64,000 nucleotides of DNA, taken from Amycolatopsis sp. NBC_00345. Lineage in GTDB: Bacteria; Actinomycetota; Actinomycetes; Mycobacteriales; Pseudonocardiaceae. The DNA lies in the NCBI RefSeq assembly GCF_036116635.1, contig NZ_CP107995.1:4712001-4776000 (forward strand), in the 5' to 3' direction. A program made the position numbers and the translations under genes. Of the stretch, positions 1-8,466 are shown in pieces (within the stretch, counting starts at the first letter, position 1; the number at the start of each line of letters is the position of its first letter). Below the pieces are notes generated by a model, which made no database searches, was not told the origin of the DNA, and saw only the letters and a list, made by a program, of their open reading frames with translations.

Positions 1-1365
1 GAGCAGCGCCTCCACCCCGCGGGCGCCGTTGCCCCTGGCCAGCGGGGCGAGCCGATCTCGCACCGCGGGCGGCAGCACGAACGAGCGTTCAGCCGCGACC
101 ACGTCCAGCAGCGCGGCCGTCCGGCCGGGGTGGGGGAACCGCGCCATCCGGTACTGGATCACCGCCTGCGCGAAGTCCGGCGCCTCGGTGCGCAGCACCT
201 CCAGCACGCGCTCGGTGCCCGCGAGCACCAGCAGGCGGCAGCTGTTCTGATCGTGCGCGTAGTCCCGGAGCGCGCGCAGGACGCCGCCGGGTTCCTTCTC
301 GAAGAGGGCGTCGACTTCTTCGATCAGGAGGAGCGGCGGATCCCCCTGCTTGGCGACGTGCTCGCGCAGCACCACCTCGACCGGCTCGTCGCCGGCCATG
401 GCCAGCAGCTCCGGGGCGGTGACCGCCACCTCGGCCTCGAACCCGACGTCGGCGACCCGGAGTTCGGCGCGGAGCGTCCGCCACAACCGGCGCTGCCCGG
501 TGTGGGGCTCGCCGACGAGCAGCACGAACGGGTTCGGCTGCTTCATGCCCGAGTTCTGCCGGGCCGCCCAGTCCCGATGCGCGACGACCCACTGGGCGTG
601 GGCCTTTTCGTACTGCTCCTGCTCACGCCGCTCCCACATCCGGTTCCCGGCCGAGAGCAGGTCGAACGTCACCGAGCGGGTGGTCCGGGCGAGATCGTCG
701 AGGTACCCGTGCTGCTTGCCCTTCGGCCGCTCCGGCTCCGGCGGCGGGGGTTCGCCCTGGCCGTCCTGGGTGCCGTGCCTGCTGCGGTCGGCCCAGGCGA
801 CGACCTGCACCACCCGCCGCACGAACTCACCGGCCGGCTCGGCCCCCGCGACGAACGCCCCGCAGGCGAGGTTCTCGACCCGCACCGGCGCCTCGGCCGT
901 CCGCGCGGGCACCGGCTGCGGAACCGGGCCGGACGGCGGGCCGGGGACGGCGGCCAGGCGTGGCGGAGCAGCGGCAGGGCGATTCGGGCCGGGAGGACCA
1001 CTCCGGCCGGTTGGCGGACCGGGTTGAGCCGGCTGGCCCGGTTGACCAGGCTGGCCGAGTTGAGCTGGCGGACCGGACTGAGCAGGCTGGCCCGGTTGAG
1101 CCGACGGACCGGGTCGGCCAGGCGAGCCGGGCGTCGGGCCCGCCTGCCCGAAACCGTTCGCCGGCACGATCCGCGTGGCGGCGCGGTAGCCGGGATCCGC
1201 GGGCACCGTGCCGAACTGCCAGGCGCCGCCGGGCCGGGTCCACTGCACCGGCTGCCCGGGGACGAGCAGCCACGAAGTGCCGTCCGGTCCCGCCAGCAAT
1301 GTCGTGCGGCCCTGTGTGGCTTCCGCCTGGGCCGCCTGGAACGCGTCCCACCCCGCGCGCGTCAT
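1..1365 (-). CDS. AAA-like ATPase with Pro/Gln-rich linker, partial
   Basis: The open frame reads leftward from an ATG at 1365 to the window edge, giving 455 codons without a stop; the C-terminus lies outside. The first ~65 residues form a small domain (TSWLLVPGQPVQW). Next comes a collagen-like linker (~80-150) built of PGQPAQPG-type repeats. An ATPase-like domain follows: VGEPHTGQRRLW sits where a Walker A should be, and LLLIEEVDALF is a convincing Walker B. The Walker A lysine is not obvious (GEPHTGQR rather than GxxxxGKT), so nucleotide hydrolysis is doubtful or variant. A GGGGGGAGC Shine-Dalgarno supports 1365; an in-frame ATG at 1410 is an alternative. Third positions are strongly G/C, which supports coding on this strand rather than in the long antisense frame. 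The function is unknown; an EccA/CbxX-like AAA role is only a guess. Confidence 0.72.
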   Translation of the reverse strand, partial: MTRAGWDAFQAAQAEATQGRTTLLAGPDGTSWLLVPGQPVQWTRPGGAWQFGTVPADPGYRAATRIVPANGFGQAGPTPGSPGRPGPSAQPGQPAQSGPPAQLGQPGQPGQPAQPGPPTGRSGPPGPNRPAAAPPRLAAVPGPPSGPVPQPVPARTAEAPVRVENLACGAFVAGAEPAGEFVRRVVQVVAWADRSRHGTQDGQGEPPPPEPERPKGKQHGYLDDLARTTRSVTFDLLSAGNRMWERREQEQYEKAHAQWVVAHRDWAARQNSGMKQPNPFVLLVGEPHTGQRRLWRTLRAELRVADVGFEAEVAVTAPELLAMAGDEPVEVVLREHVAKQGDPPLLLIEEVDALFEKEPGGVLRALRDYAHDQNSCRLLVLAGTERVLEVLRTEAPDFAQAVIQYRMARFPHPGRTAALLDVVAAERSFVLPPAVRDRLAPLARGNGARGVEALL

Positions 1366-1434
1366 TTCCGCCCCGCTCCCCCCGTGCCGGTTCCCTCGGC
1401 ACGACAGCATAGGGGCGTCGTCCGACGGCGGTGA

Positions 1435-3480
1435 TCACCAGTTCAAGGCCGCGCTCATCTGCTTGTCCATGATGGGGGACAACGTGGTCAGGAAGGTCGC
1501 GGTGACGTGGTTGTCGTCCATGTAGACGAGCACGTTGCCGACCACGGCCGGGCAGGTGTCCGCTTCGCAGAAGTAGTCCGTGAAGTCCAGGAAGGACACG
1601 TTGCCCGGAACGTTCGGCACCGTGGCGTAGGGCGCGACCGGCGGCAGCACGTCGTCGCGGTCGCGGCTGCAGCCCGGGTCGGACGGGGTCCGCTCGGCGA
1701 CGCAGGCGGCCATGTCGAAGCCGAACCGCGGGTTGTCGCGCAGCGCCACCACGGGGATGCCGGCCCGGTCCAGCCTCGACCACCGGTCGAGGAAGCCCTG
1801 CGGAGTGGTCTCGGTGATCCCGGCGCCCACGTTCAGGCTGCCCAGCGTCACGACGGCGTCCGGGCGCATCGCCACGATCTCGGCGGCCGCGGCCTTGTTC
1901 CAGTCGAGGCAGGGCTGGTCGCCCGGCATCAGGTCGGCGGTGGCGGAGAACGGGCAGGCGCCCTTGAGCATCGAGGTGACCTGCCAGCCCTTGCTCTGGA
2001 CCAGCGGCAGGAACGCGGCGAGGTACTGCTGCATGTGCGAGTCGCCGACCAGCACCACCCGCTTGGCGGGCCGTCCGGCCGGGTCCTGCGTGCAGACTTT
2101 CAGCTCGTCGTCGCGCGGTGACGTCGTGCACTGGTCCTCGGGGATGCCGGCCCAGTCCTCGGGCAGCTTCAGCGTGGGCGGCACGACCGACGGCGACGGC
2201 GAGCCGCGGTAGACGAAGCCCGGGCTGTGCGCGACGGCGCCGGGGTGGTCGGCGTCGCCGAGCGCGATGGAGTAGTTGGCCTCCGCCGTGGTGTACCCGC
2301 CCCAGACGCCGGCGGCGACCAGCACCGGGGCCAGCGCGAGGAGGCCGAACCGGTAGGCGCCCCAGCGCTTCACGGAGCCGATCTTCGACAGCCGGATCGG
2401 GTTCTCGACGAAGTGGTAGGTCAGGATCGAGAGCCCGAACGACACCCCGAGCACCACCGCGCCGCCGAGCGGGCCGACGGCGTCGCGGCCGCGCACGATC
2501 AGGTAGAACACCAGCACCGGCCAGTGCCACAGGTAGAGCGAAAAGCTGATGTTTCCCAAGTAGCCCAACGGTTTGGAGCTCAGCCAGCGGTCGGCGCCGA
2601 AGCCGCTGCCGGTCTGGCCGGCCACCAGCACCAGGCCCGCCGACAGCGTCGGCCACAGCGCGATGAAGCCCGGGAAGACGGTGTCGACGCGCAGCACGAT
2701 GCCGCACAGCACGAGCCCGGCGACGCCGGCCCAGCCGAGCACGATGCGCAGCCGGCGCGGCAGCGTGACGGCGTCGAGGAACATCGCCATCAGGCCGCCG
2801 AGCGCGAACTCCCAGACGCGGGTGAGGCCGTGGAAGTAGGCCAGCGGCTGGTCGGCCGCGGTGAGGTGGACCGAGTACGCCAGCGAAGCGGCGAACAGCG
2901 TCACCAGCATGACGTTCACGGTGCGGCGCAGCGGCCAGCCGAAGCGGCGCACGGCGAGGCCGAGCGCGACGAAGACCACCGGCCACAGCAGGTAGAACTG
3001 GCCCTGGATGGACAGCGACCAGAAGTGCTGGACGACGCTCGCGCTGTTGTGCTGGGCGAAGTAGTCGACCGAGTCGGCGGCGAGCTGCCAGTTCTCGTAG
3101 AACAGCGCGGAGGCGAAGACCTCGCGGATGGTCTGGAACCAGCGGTCCTCGGGCAGCAGCAGCGCCGAGGCCACGGTCACGGTGAGCAGCACGGTCATCG
3201 CGGCCGGGAAGAGCCGTTTGATCATCCGGCCCCACATCGGCCGCAGCTCGACCCGCCCCCGCAGCGACGCGCGGTAGAGCTGCCCGGTGATCAGGAAGCC
3301 GGAGACCAGGAAGAAGACGTCGACGCCGCCGGAGATCCGGTCCAGCCAGACGTGGTAGACCACCACCAGCAGCGAGGCGAGCGCGCGGACGCCCTGCAGC
3401 TCGGGCCGGAACCTCGGCTGCGCGACCGGCGGTGCGGACCGCCCGGGCCGTTCGGCTGTCACCGCCGTGGTCCCGGACAT
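1435..3480 (-). CDS. acyltransferase 3 / SGNH fusion (OafA-type)
   Basis: This 681-residue membrane protein would O-acylate an extracytoplasmic glycan or lipid. The N-terminal acyltransferase-3 domain spans roughly residues 20-370 with about ten hydrophobic segments. It opens with LQGVRALASLLVVVYHVWLD, whose histidine is the family's catalytic candidate, followed by GGVDVFFLVSGFLITG. The C-terminal SGNH domain (~430-680) has VVLVGDSHMQQYL with the block I serine and a late DDNHVT giving the Asp/His pair. ATG at 3480 is preferred over the longer frame beginning at 3567 because GGGGAGGGG lies just upstream. It is monocistronic, between the AAA-like gene downstream and divergent argA. The acceptor (peptidoglycan, polysaccharide or glycolipid) cannot be deduced. 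Confidence 0.9.
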   Translation of the reverse strand: MSGTTAVTAERPGRSAPPVAQPRFRPELQGVRALASLLVVVYHVWLDRISGGVDVFFLVSGFLITGQLYRASLRGRVELRPMWGRMIKRLFPAAMTVLLTVTVASALLLPEDRWFQTIREVFASALFYENWQLAADSVDYFAQHNSASVVQHFWSLSIQGQFYLLWPVVFVALGLAVRRFGWPLRRTVNVMLVTLFAASLAYSVHLTAADQPLAYFHGLTRVWEFALGGLMAMFLDAVTLPRRLRIVLGWAGVAGLVLCGIVLRVDTVFPGFIALWPTLSAGLVLVAGQTGSGFGADRWLSSKPLGYLGNISFSLYLWHWPVLVFYLIVRGRDAVGPLGGAVVLGVSFGLSILTYHFVENPIRLSKIGSVKRWGAYRFGLLALAPVLVAAGVWGGYTTAEANYSIALGDADHPGAVAHSPGFVYRGSPSPSVVPPTLKLPEDWAGIPEDQCTTSPRDDELKVCTQDPAGRPAKRVVLVGDSHMQQYLAAFLPLVQSKGWQVTSMLKGACPFSATADLMPGDQPCLDWNKAAAAEIVAMRPDAVVTLGSLNVGAGITETTPQGFLDRWSRLDRAGIPVVALRDNPRFGFDMAACVAERTPSDPGCSRDRDDVLPPVAPYATVPNVPGNVSFLDFTDYFCEADTCPAVVGNVLVYMDDNHVTATFLTTLSPIMDKQMSAALNW

Positions 3481-3648
3481 GGGTGCCCCTCCCCTGGTCG
3501 CCGCGCCTCGATGCGCGTACTGGCTGGTGCGGTGGCATGCCGTAACGGCACGGTTGAGTGAGGGCACCAGCTATACGTGACGGGCCGGGCGCGGACCCAT
3601 CCGGGGTCCCCCGATCGAGCCGTCGGCGGCGCCGGGCGCGCGAATGGA

Positions 3649-3654
3649 TATGTT
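3649..3654 (+). promoter_or_regulatory. putative leaderless -10 of argA
   Basis: TATGTT lies 7 nt before the GTG at 3662, and no Shine-Dalgarno is visible. This suggests that argA is read from a leaderless transcript and argues for the GTG rather than the ATG at 3644. Confidence 0.4.
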
Positions 3655-3661
3655 GGGCCGT

Positions 3662-4174
3662 GTGCCTCCCGACTCAGCCCGCCCGGCCGTCCGCCGCGCC
3701 CGGATAGCCGACGTCCGCAAGATCAAAGCGCTGGTCGACTCCGACGCGGGCCGTGTGCTGCTCGAGAAGGAGCTGGTCACGCTGTACGAGGCGATCCAGG
3801 AGTTCTGGGTCGTCGTCGACTCCGATGACGACGTGCTCGGCGCCGCCGCGCTCCACGTGCTCTGGGAGGACATCGCCGAGCTGCGCACGGTGGTGGTGGA
3901 CAAGGCGGCCCGCGGCCGCGGCGTCGGGCACCGGCTCGTCGGGCGGCTCGTCGACGAGGCCCGCGAGCTGGGCCTCAAGCGCCTGTTCGTGCTGACCTTC
4001 GAAACGGACTTCTTCTCCGGGCACGGCTTCGTCGAGATCGACGGGACGCCGGTGTCGCAGGAGGTCTACGAGGAGATGCGCCGCTCGCTCGACCCCGGCG
4101 TCGCGGAGTTCCTCGACCTGCCCTACGTCAAGCCGAACACCCTCGGCAACTCACGCATGCTCCTGGAGTTCTGA
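3662..4174 (+). CDS. argA: amino-acid N-acetyltransferase (ArgA, GNAT type)
   Basis: A 170-residue single-domain GNAT that acetylates glutamate in the first step of arginine synthesis. It resembles the short mycobacterial N-acetylglutamate synthase (Rv2747): RRARIADVRKIKALVD near the start, VLGAAALHVLWEDIAELRTV, and the acetyl-CoA loop ARGRGVGHRLV. The end, YVKPNTLGNSRMLLEF, is typical of this subgroup. No amino-acid kinase domain is present, as expected for this class. The start at 3662 follows a -10-like TATGTT; ATG 3644 would add six residues. The gene stands next to ftsK as in mycobacteria, which supports the name. A nitroreductase gene starts one base after the stop, so the two are probably co-transcribed. 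Confidence 0.85.
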   Translation: MPPDSARPAVRRARIADVRKIKALVDSDAGRVLLEKELVTLYEAIQEFWVVVDSDDDVLGAAALHVLWEDIAELRTVVVDKAARGRGVGHRLVGRLVDEARELGLKRLFVLTFETDFFSGHGFVEIDGTPVSQEVYEEMRRSLDPGVAEFLDLPYVKPNTLGNSRMLLEF

Positions 4175-4175
4175 C

Positions 4176-4802
4176 ATGGACACCGATCACCTGCTCAGCA
4201 CCACCCGCGCCGTGCGGCGCAAGCTCGACCTCGAGCGCCCGGTCGAGCCCGCCGTGCTCGCCGAGTGCCTGGAGCTGGCGCTGCAGGCGCCGACCCCGGG
4301 CAACCAGCAGGACTGGCGCTGGCTGGTCGTGCGCGACCAGGGCGTCAAGGAGCGGCTGGGCTCGCTGTTCCGCCGGGTCGGCGAGGCCTACCTGGCCGCC
4401 CGCGCGGCTTCCGCGGACGGCAGCCCCGCAACGGCCAGGGCGCTGGCGTCCGGGCGGTACCTGGTCGAGGTGATCGAGCGGGTGCCGGTGTTCGTGGTGC
4501 CGTGCCTGCGCGGGCGCCCGGCCGGCGACAACAGCGTGGACGCGGCGTTCTACGGCGGCATCTTCCCCGCGGTCTGGAACTTCCAGCTGGCCCTGCGCTC
4601 GCGCGGCCTCGGCTCGACGCTGACCACGTATCACCTGCAGCACGAGGCGGAGGCCGCGGAGATCCTCGGCGTGCCGGACGGCTACACGCAGGTCGGGCTG
4701 CTGCCCGTCGCCTACACCACGGTGCCGGACTTCAAGCCGGGCGCGCGGCGGCCGCTGTCCGAGGTCGCGTTCCTCGATCACTGGGGCCAGTCACTCGGCT
4801 GA
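4176..4802 (+). CDS. nitroreductase family protein
   Basis: A 208-residue FMN-dependent nitroreductase-like oxidoreductase of normal length. The N-terminal STTRAVRRKLDLERPV matches the family's conserved R(A/S)VR start that binds the FMN phosphate; APTPGNQQDWRWLVV is the usual APxxxNxQxW element. The middle, FYGGIFPAVWNFQLALRSRGLGST, is the dimer-interface helix, and the last third carries the GYTQVGLLPVAYT strand. The start is one base after the argA stop, so translation is likely coupled. The natural substrate is unknown; a quinone, nitro compound or flavin-chemistry role is possible. Nothing ties it directly to arginine synthesis. Confidence 0.85.
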   Translation: MDTDHLLSTTRAVRRKLDLERPVEPAVLAECLELALQAPTPGNQQDWRWLVVRDQGVKERLGSLFRRVGEAYLAARAASADGSPATARALASGRYLVEVIERVPVFVVPCLRGRPAGDNSVDAAFYGGIFPAVWNFQLALRSRGLGSTLTTYHLQHEAEAAEILGVPDGYTQVGLLPVAYTTVPDFKPGARRPLSEVAFLDHWGQSLG

Positions 4803-4809
4803 CCCCGGA

Positions 4810-5250
4810 TCAGGTGACGCGCAGGGTGATCCGGTCACCGCTGAAGCTCACGCCCACCAGCTCCACCTGAGCGGCGGCGTACGTCGTCTCGTGCGGCCCG
4901 CGACGGCCGGTGTGCAGCTCGGTGTCGATGTGCTCCCCGCGGCCGGGCTGCGTCAGCGTCACGGCAACGATCGCGTCACCCTGCCAGATGCACTGCAGCC
5001 CCGGCTTGCAGCGGGAGTCCTCGACCAGCCGGGTGTAGCGGACGGCGACGTCCTTGGTGCTCAGCTCGGCCTCCTGCCCGGTGGCGAGCGAGACGTCGTG
5101 CCCGGGATCGGCCGTGACGGTGCCTTCCGCCGCCGGTCGTGGCGGCGCGGCCGGCCCGCCGTGGGTCTGCGCGAGGGCCACTGAACTCCCCGCGCCCGCG
5201 GCGAGGACGGCCAGCGTCCCCATGGTCAGAGCGAGCCTCTTGGCGTCCAT
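4810..5250 (-). CDS. secreted protein of unknown function
   Basis: A 146-residue protein with a classical signal peptide (MDAKRLALTMGTLAVLAAGAG, cleavage near the ALA-Q junction around residue 28). The mature part holds one cysteine pair in SRCKPGLQCIWQGDAIVAV, a motif common in small secreted actinobacterial and proteobacterial proteins of unknown role, which probably forms a disulfide-closed turn in a beta fold. The remainder is predicted beta-rich (RYTRLVEDS, VELVGVSFSGDRITLRV). It is convergent with the nitroreductase, with 7 bases between the stops, and lies downstream of ftsK without obvious linkage. No enzyme motif is visible. Confidence 0.75.
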   Translation of the reverse strand: MDAKRLALTMGTLAVLAAGAGSSVALAQTHGGPAAPPRPAAEGTVTADPGHDVSLATGQEAELSTKDVAVRYTRLVEDSRCKPGLQCIWQGDAIVAVTLTQPGRGEHIDTELHTGRRGPHETTYAAAQVELVGVSFSGDRITLRVT

Positions 5251-5293
5251 GGTGTGCAGACGGAGGCAGCGGTGCCGGGGGTTGCACCGGGGG

Positions 5294-7870
5294 TCAGAAC
5301 TCCTCGTCTTCGCCCGCCGGAGCCGGGGCGTCGCCGCCGCGGATCATGAACAGGACGGACTCCAGTTCTTCCGGCTTGATCAGCACGTCGCGGGCCTTCG
5401 AGCCCTCCGAGGGGCCGACGACGCCGCGGCTTTCCAGCAGGTCCATCAGACGGCCGGCCTTCGCGAAGCCGACGCGGAGCTTGCGCTGCAGCATCGACGT
5501 CGAGCCGAACTGCGAGGTGACGATCAGCTCGGCGGCCTGCAGCAGCACGTCGAGGTCGTCGCCGATGTCCGGGTCGATCTCCTTCTTCTCGCCGGCCTTC
5601 TGCGCCGTGACGCCGTCCTGGTACTCCGGCTGCGCCTGCTCCTTGGCGTAGTTGACGACGGCGGAGATCTCCTCGTCGCCGACGAACGCGCCCTGGATAC
5701 GCACCGGCTTGCCCGCGCCCATCGGCAGGTAGAGCGCGTCGCCCATGCCGATCAGCTTCTCCGCGCCCGGCTGGTCGAGGATGACCCGCGAGTCGGTGAG
5801 CGAGGACGTGGCGAACGCCAGCCGCGAGGGCACGTTCGTCTTGATCAGGCCGGTGACCACGTCGACCGACGGCCGCTGCGTCGCCAGCACCAGGTGGATG
5901 CCGGCCGCGCGGGCCTTCTGCGTGATCCGGACGATCGCGTCCTCGACGTCGCGCGGCGCGGTCATCATCAGGTCCGCCAGCTCGTCGACGATCGCCATGA
6001 TGTACGGGTACGGCGCGTACACGCGCTCGCTGCCCGGCGGCGCGGTGATCTCGCCGGAGCGGACCTTCTTGTTGTAGTCGTCGATGTGCCGGACCTTGTT
6101 GACCTGCATGTCCTGGTACCGCTGCTCCATCTCCTCCACCAGCCAGGCCAGCGCGGCGGCGGCCTTCTTCGGCTGGGTGATGATGGGCGTGATCAGGTGC
6201 GGGATGCCCTCGTACGGCGTCAGCTCGACCATCTTCGGGTCGATCAGGATCATCCGGCACTCGTCCGGCGTCGCCCGCGCGAGCAGCGACACCAGCATCG
6301 AGTTGACGAAGCTGGACTTACCGGAGCCGGTCGAGCCGGCCACCAGCAGGTGGGGCATCTTCGTCAGGTTCGCGGTGACGAAGTGGCCCTCGATGTCCTT
6401 GCCCAGCCCGATCACCATCGGGTGGTTGTCCTTGACCGTGGTCGGCGCGCGCAGGACGTCGCCGAGGCGCACCATCTCGCGGTCGGAGTTCGGCACCTCG
6501 ATGCCGACGGCGGACTTGCCCGGGATCGGCGCCAGCAGCCGCACGTTGTCGGTGGCCACGGCGTAGGCGATGTTCTTGGTCAGCGCGGTGATCTTCTCGA
6601 CCTTGACGCCCGGGCCCAGCTCGACCTCGTACCGGGTGACCGTCGGGCCGCGGGTGAAGCCGGTGACCTGCGCGTCGATGCTGAACTGCTCCAGCACGCC
6701 GGTGATCGCCTCGATCATGGCGTCGTTGGCCTTGCTGCGGGACTTCGGCACGTCGCCGAGCTTCAGCAGGTCCGGCGGCGGGAGCTGGTAGTCGCCCTCG
6801 ACCGTGCGGGTCATCGCCAGCGGCGGCTCCGGGGCCTTCTTCGGCTTCTTCTCCGGCACGTCGGCGGCGGCGGGCGCGGCCGGCTTGGGCTTCGGGGGGC
6901 GCAACGGGGTGGGTGTCTCGGCCAACGCGGCGTCGAGGTCCAGCTGCTCGCCGTCCTGGTCACCGCGGCCCTGGCGACGGCGAGACGGCTTACGCAGCCG
7001 CGCGGCCTTCGGGTCGGCTTCGGTGACAGCGTCGGCTTCGCGCTCGGCAGCGGCGGCCGCGTCACGCTCCGCCTCGACGTCGGCGAGTTCCTCCTCGTCC
7101 AGGCCCCAGGTGCGCAGCCGGTGCGGGATCTCGCGCACCGGCGTGCCGGTGAACACCAGCACGCCGAACAGCAGCGCGAGGACCAGCAGCGGCACGGCGA
7201 CCCAGGTGGTGACGCCCTGGGTGAGCAGCCCGCCGGAGAACCAGCCGATCACGCCGCCGGCGTACATCCGGCCGTCGTTGGTGTCCGGCAGCGCGGTGAA
7301 GATGTGCAGCATCCCGAGCACGGACAGCACCACCAGCAGCGTGCCGATGACCATCCGCGGCCGGGTCTCCGGGTCCGGCTCCGAGCGCATCAGCGCGACC
7401 GCGACCACGACCAGCACCAGGGGCAGCGTCACCGCGCCGGCGCCGAGCACCGTGCGCGTCGCGACCTCCACGGCGGCGCCGATCGGCCCGGCGGCCCGCC
7501 ACCACACGCCCACGGCGGCGATGATCGCCAGCGCGATCAGGCCCAGCGCGAGCCCGTCACGGCGGTGCTCCGCCTCCAGCTCACGGGTGCGCCCGACCGT
7601 GCGGGCCAGCGTGCCGAGGCCCTTGGCCAGCAGGTTCCAGGTGCCGCGCACGCCCCGGCCGAACGCGCCGGAAGAGCGCCCTTTTCGCGCCGCCGGCCGG
7701 CGCGCCGACGAGGCGGGCTTGCGGGCCGAGGACGACGAGCGTGCACGCGAACTGCCCGAACGGGCGCCGGAACCCGAGGACCGCGGCTTGGCCGGGGTAC
7801 GCGAACCGCGCGCCGGTGCCTTCCCGCCGCTGCCCGAACTGCTCCGCTTTCTCGTCGCCGACCCAGCCAT
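5294..7870 (-). CDS. ftsK: DNA translocase FtsK
   Basis: An 858-residue FtsK/SpoIIIE translocase that pumps chromosomal DNA through the closing septum. After a basic, Ser/Arg-rich start there are about four membrane helices (residues ~90-220), then a charged, Pro/Ala-rich linker, then the motor. The motor contains [17 protein letters not shown] (Walker A), [12 protein letters not shown] (Walker B) and the [21 protein letters not shown] segment. The C-terminal gamma winged helix ([19 protein letters not shown] through RGVVGPSEG) recognises KOPS-type polarity sequences. ATG 7870 is chosen over the in-frame GTG at 7879 because TACCGT sits 7 nt upstream, in the pattern of a leaderless start. The ftsK/argA neighbourhood matches mycobacteria, although two genes separate them here. 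Confidence 0.97.
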   Translation of the reverse strand: MAGSATRKRSSSGSGGKAPARGSRTPAKPRSSGSGARSGSSRARSSSSARKPASSARRPAARKGRSSGAFGRGVRGTWNLLAKGLGTLARTVGRTRELEAEHRRDGLALGLIALAIIAAVGVWWRAAGPIGAAVEVATRTVLGAGAVTLPLVLVVVAVALMRSEPDPETRPRMVIGTLLVVLSVLGMLHIFTALPDTNDGRMYAGGVIGWFSGGLLTQGVTTWVAVPLLVLALLFGVLVFTGTPVREIPHRLRTWGLDEEELADVEAERDAAAAAEREADAVTEADPKAARLRKPSRRRQGRGDQDGEQLDLDAALAETPTPLRPPKPKPAAPAAADVPEKKPKKAPEPPLAMTRTVEGDYQLPPPDLLKLGDVPKSRSKANDAMIEAITGVLEQFSIDAQVTGFTRGPTVTRYEVELGPGVKVEKITALTKNIAYAVATDNVRLLAPIPGKSAVGIEVPNSDREMVRLGDVLRAPTTVKDNHPMVIGLGKDIEGHFVTANLTKMPHLLVAGSTGSGKSSFVNSMLVSLLARATPDECRMILIDPKMVELTPYEGIPHLITPIITQPKKAAAALAWLVEEMEQRYQDMQVNKVRHIDDYNKKVRSGEITAPPGSERVYAPYPYIMAIVDELADLMMTAPRDVEDAIVRITQKARAAGIHLVLATQRPSVDVVTGLIKTNVPSRLAFATSSLTDSRVILDQPGAEKLIGMGDALYLPMGAGKPVRIQGAFVGDEEISAVVNYAKEQAQPEYQDGVTAQKAGEKKEIDPDIGDDLDVLLQAAELIVTSQFGSTSMLQRKLRVGFAKAGRLMDLLESRGVVGPSEGSKARDVLIKPEELESVLFMIRGGDAPAPAGEDEEF

Positions 7871-7877
7871 GCCCTCC

Positions 7878-7883
7878 ACGGTA
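7878..7883 (-). promoter_or_regulatory. putative leaderless -10 of ftsK
   Basis: On the minus strand TACCGT ends 7 nt before ATG 7870. The GGAGGG between them is too close to the ATG to act as an ordinary ribosome binding site, so a leaderless mRNA is the simpler reading. Confidence 0.35.
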
Positions 7884-7964
7884 ACGGGCTCGCGCCGATA
7901 GTCCCATGCGCCACTCTCAGCACAGGCGAAACAATCGCCCCGGAATCTGGGTCCGAGCGGCCGT

Positions 7965-8085
7965 TCAACCGGGGAGGGGCTGCCCCGGGAGCGGGTCCGG
8001 GTGATCGCGGAACCGACCGGGGGCGACGCCGTGCTCGCGGCTGAACGCGGCGGCGAAGGCGAACTCGGTGGAGTAGTGCTGTACC
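7965..8085 (-). pseudogene. AraC-type regulator, C-terminal remnant
   Basis: Read leftward, this stretch encodes [18 protein letters not shown] followed by APGRFRDHP and a stop at 7965. That is the end of an AraC/XylS double helix-turn-helix, in which (Y/F)xSxxxFxRxFxRxxGxxPxxYR is the signature. Nothing upstream (to the right) continues the homology: the frame runs into the SnoaL-like remnant on the other strand. Only about 40 codons of a ~300-codon gene survive. No start codon or ribosome site belongs to it. The call rests on the motif alone. Confidence 0.6.
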
Positions 8086-8103
8086 GGACCGACTGAGGAG
8101 ATC

Positions 8104-8352
8104 GATGAAGAGCATGGCGACCGTGCTGGAGTAGCTGCTGAACGAGCGGGAAACCCCCGGTGGAAGAGGTGATGGCCCGGCACTTCGTCCCCGCCTACCG
8201 GCAGCGGACCGGCGGCGTCGGGGCCGAGTGGCCCGAAGTGGCGCGGAATCTCGCCGGCATTCGCCATGTTCGGCCGGTTCGCGCCGGACGGCCGGTTCGA
8301 GACGATCGAAGAGGCCACGCTCGTGGATCCCGCCCAAGCCCCGCGCGCCTGA
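8104..8352 (+). pseudogene. SnoaL-like / NTF2-fold protein remnant
   Basis: An ATG at 8104 begins MKSMATVLE and meets a stop, then LLNERETPG. Another frame gives [19 protein letters not shown] followed by VGAEWPEVARNLAG. A third frame, from about 8267, reads MFGRFAPDGRFETIEEATLV to a stop at 8352. Together these look like the first and last parts of a ~130-residue SnoaL/NTF2-like protein with an internal deletion and two frameshifts. AraC regulators and SnoaL-like proteins are often neighbours, so the two remnants may derive from one locus. The family is assigned by style of sequence, without a decisive motif. Confidence 0.5.
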
Positions 8353-8454
8353 CGGTCACAGCGGCCGGACAGCGGGGCAGCGGGTTGTCCGGGGGTACCC
8401 GCGCCCAAGCCCCGTCTGCCGGAACCACCCCATCGGGGGTATCCGCCGCCATGC

Positions 8455-8460
8455 CAAACT
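8455..8460 (+). promoter_or_regulatory. putative leaderless -10 of the plsC-like gene
   Basis: CAAACT lies exactly 6 nt before ATG 8467, and there is no Shine-Dalgarno. Bases 8353-8454 upstream hold nothing else I can identify. Confidence 0.3.
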
Positions 8461-8466
8461 CTGCGC

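Noticed and set aside
130..1434. 434-codon open frame on the plus strand
   Set aside because: It is antisense to the AAA-like gene, rich in Arg/Gly/Pro, and explained by GC-rich codon bias of the real minus-strand gene, which carries a Walker B and a ribosome site.
827..3538. 903-codon minus-strand open frame
   Set aside because: It is the wrong frame of the acyltransferase/SGNH gene, with Arg/Ala/Pro-rich composition and no domain.
5054..8044. 996-codon plus-strand open frame
   Set aside because: Mirror of ftsK; its composition (Arg, Gly, His, Asp) is typical of antisense frames in high-GC DNA.
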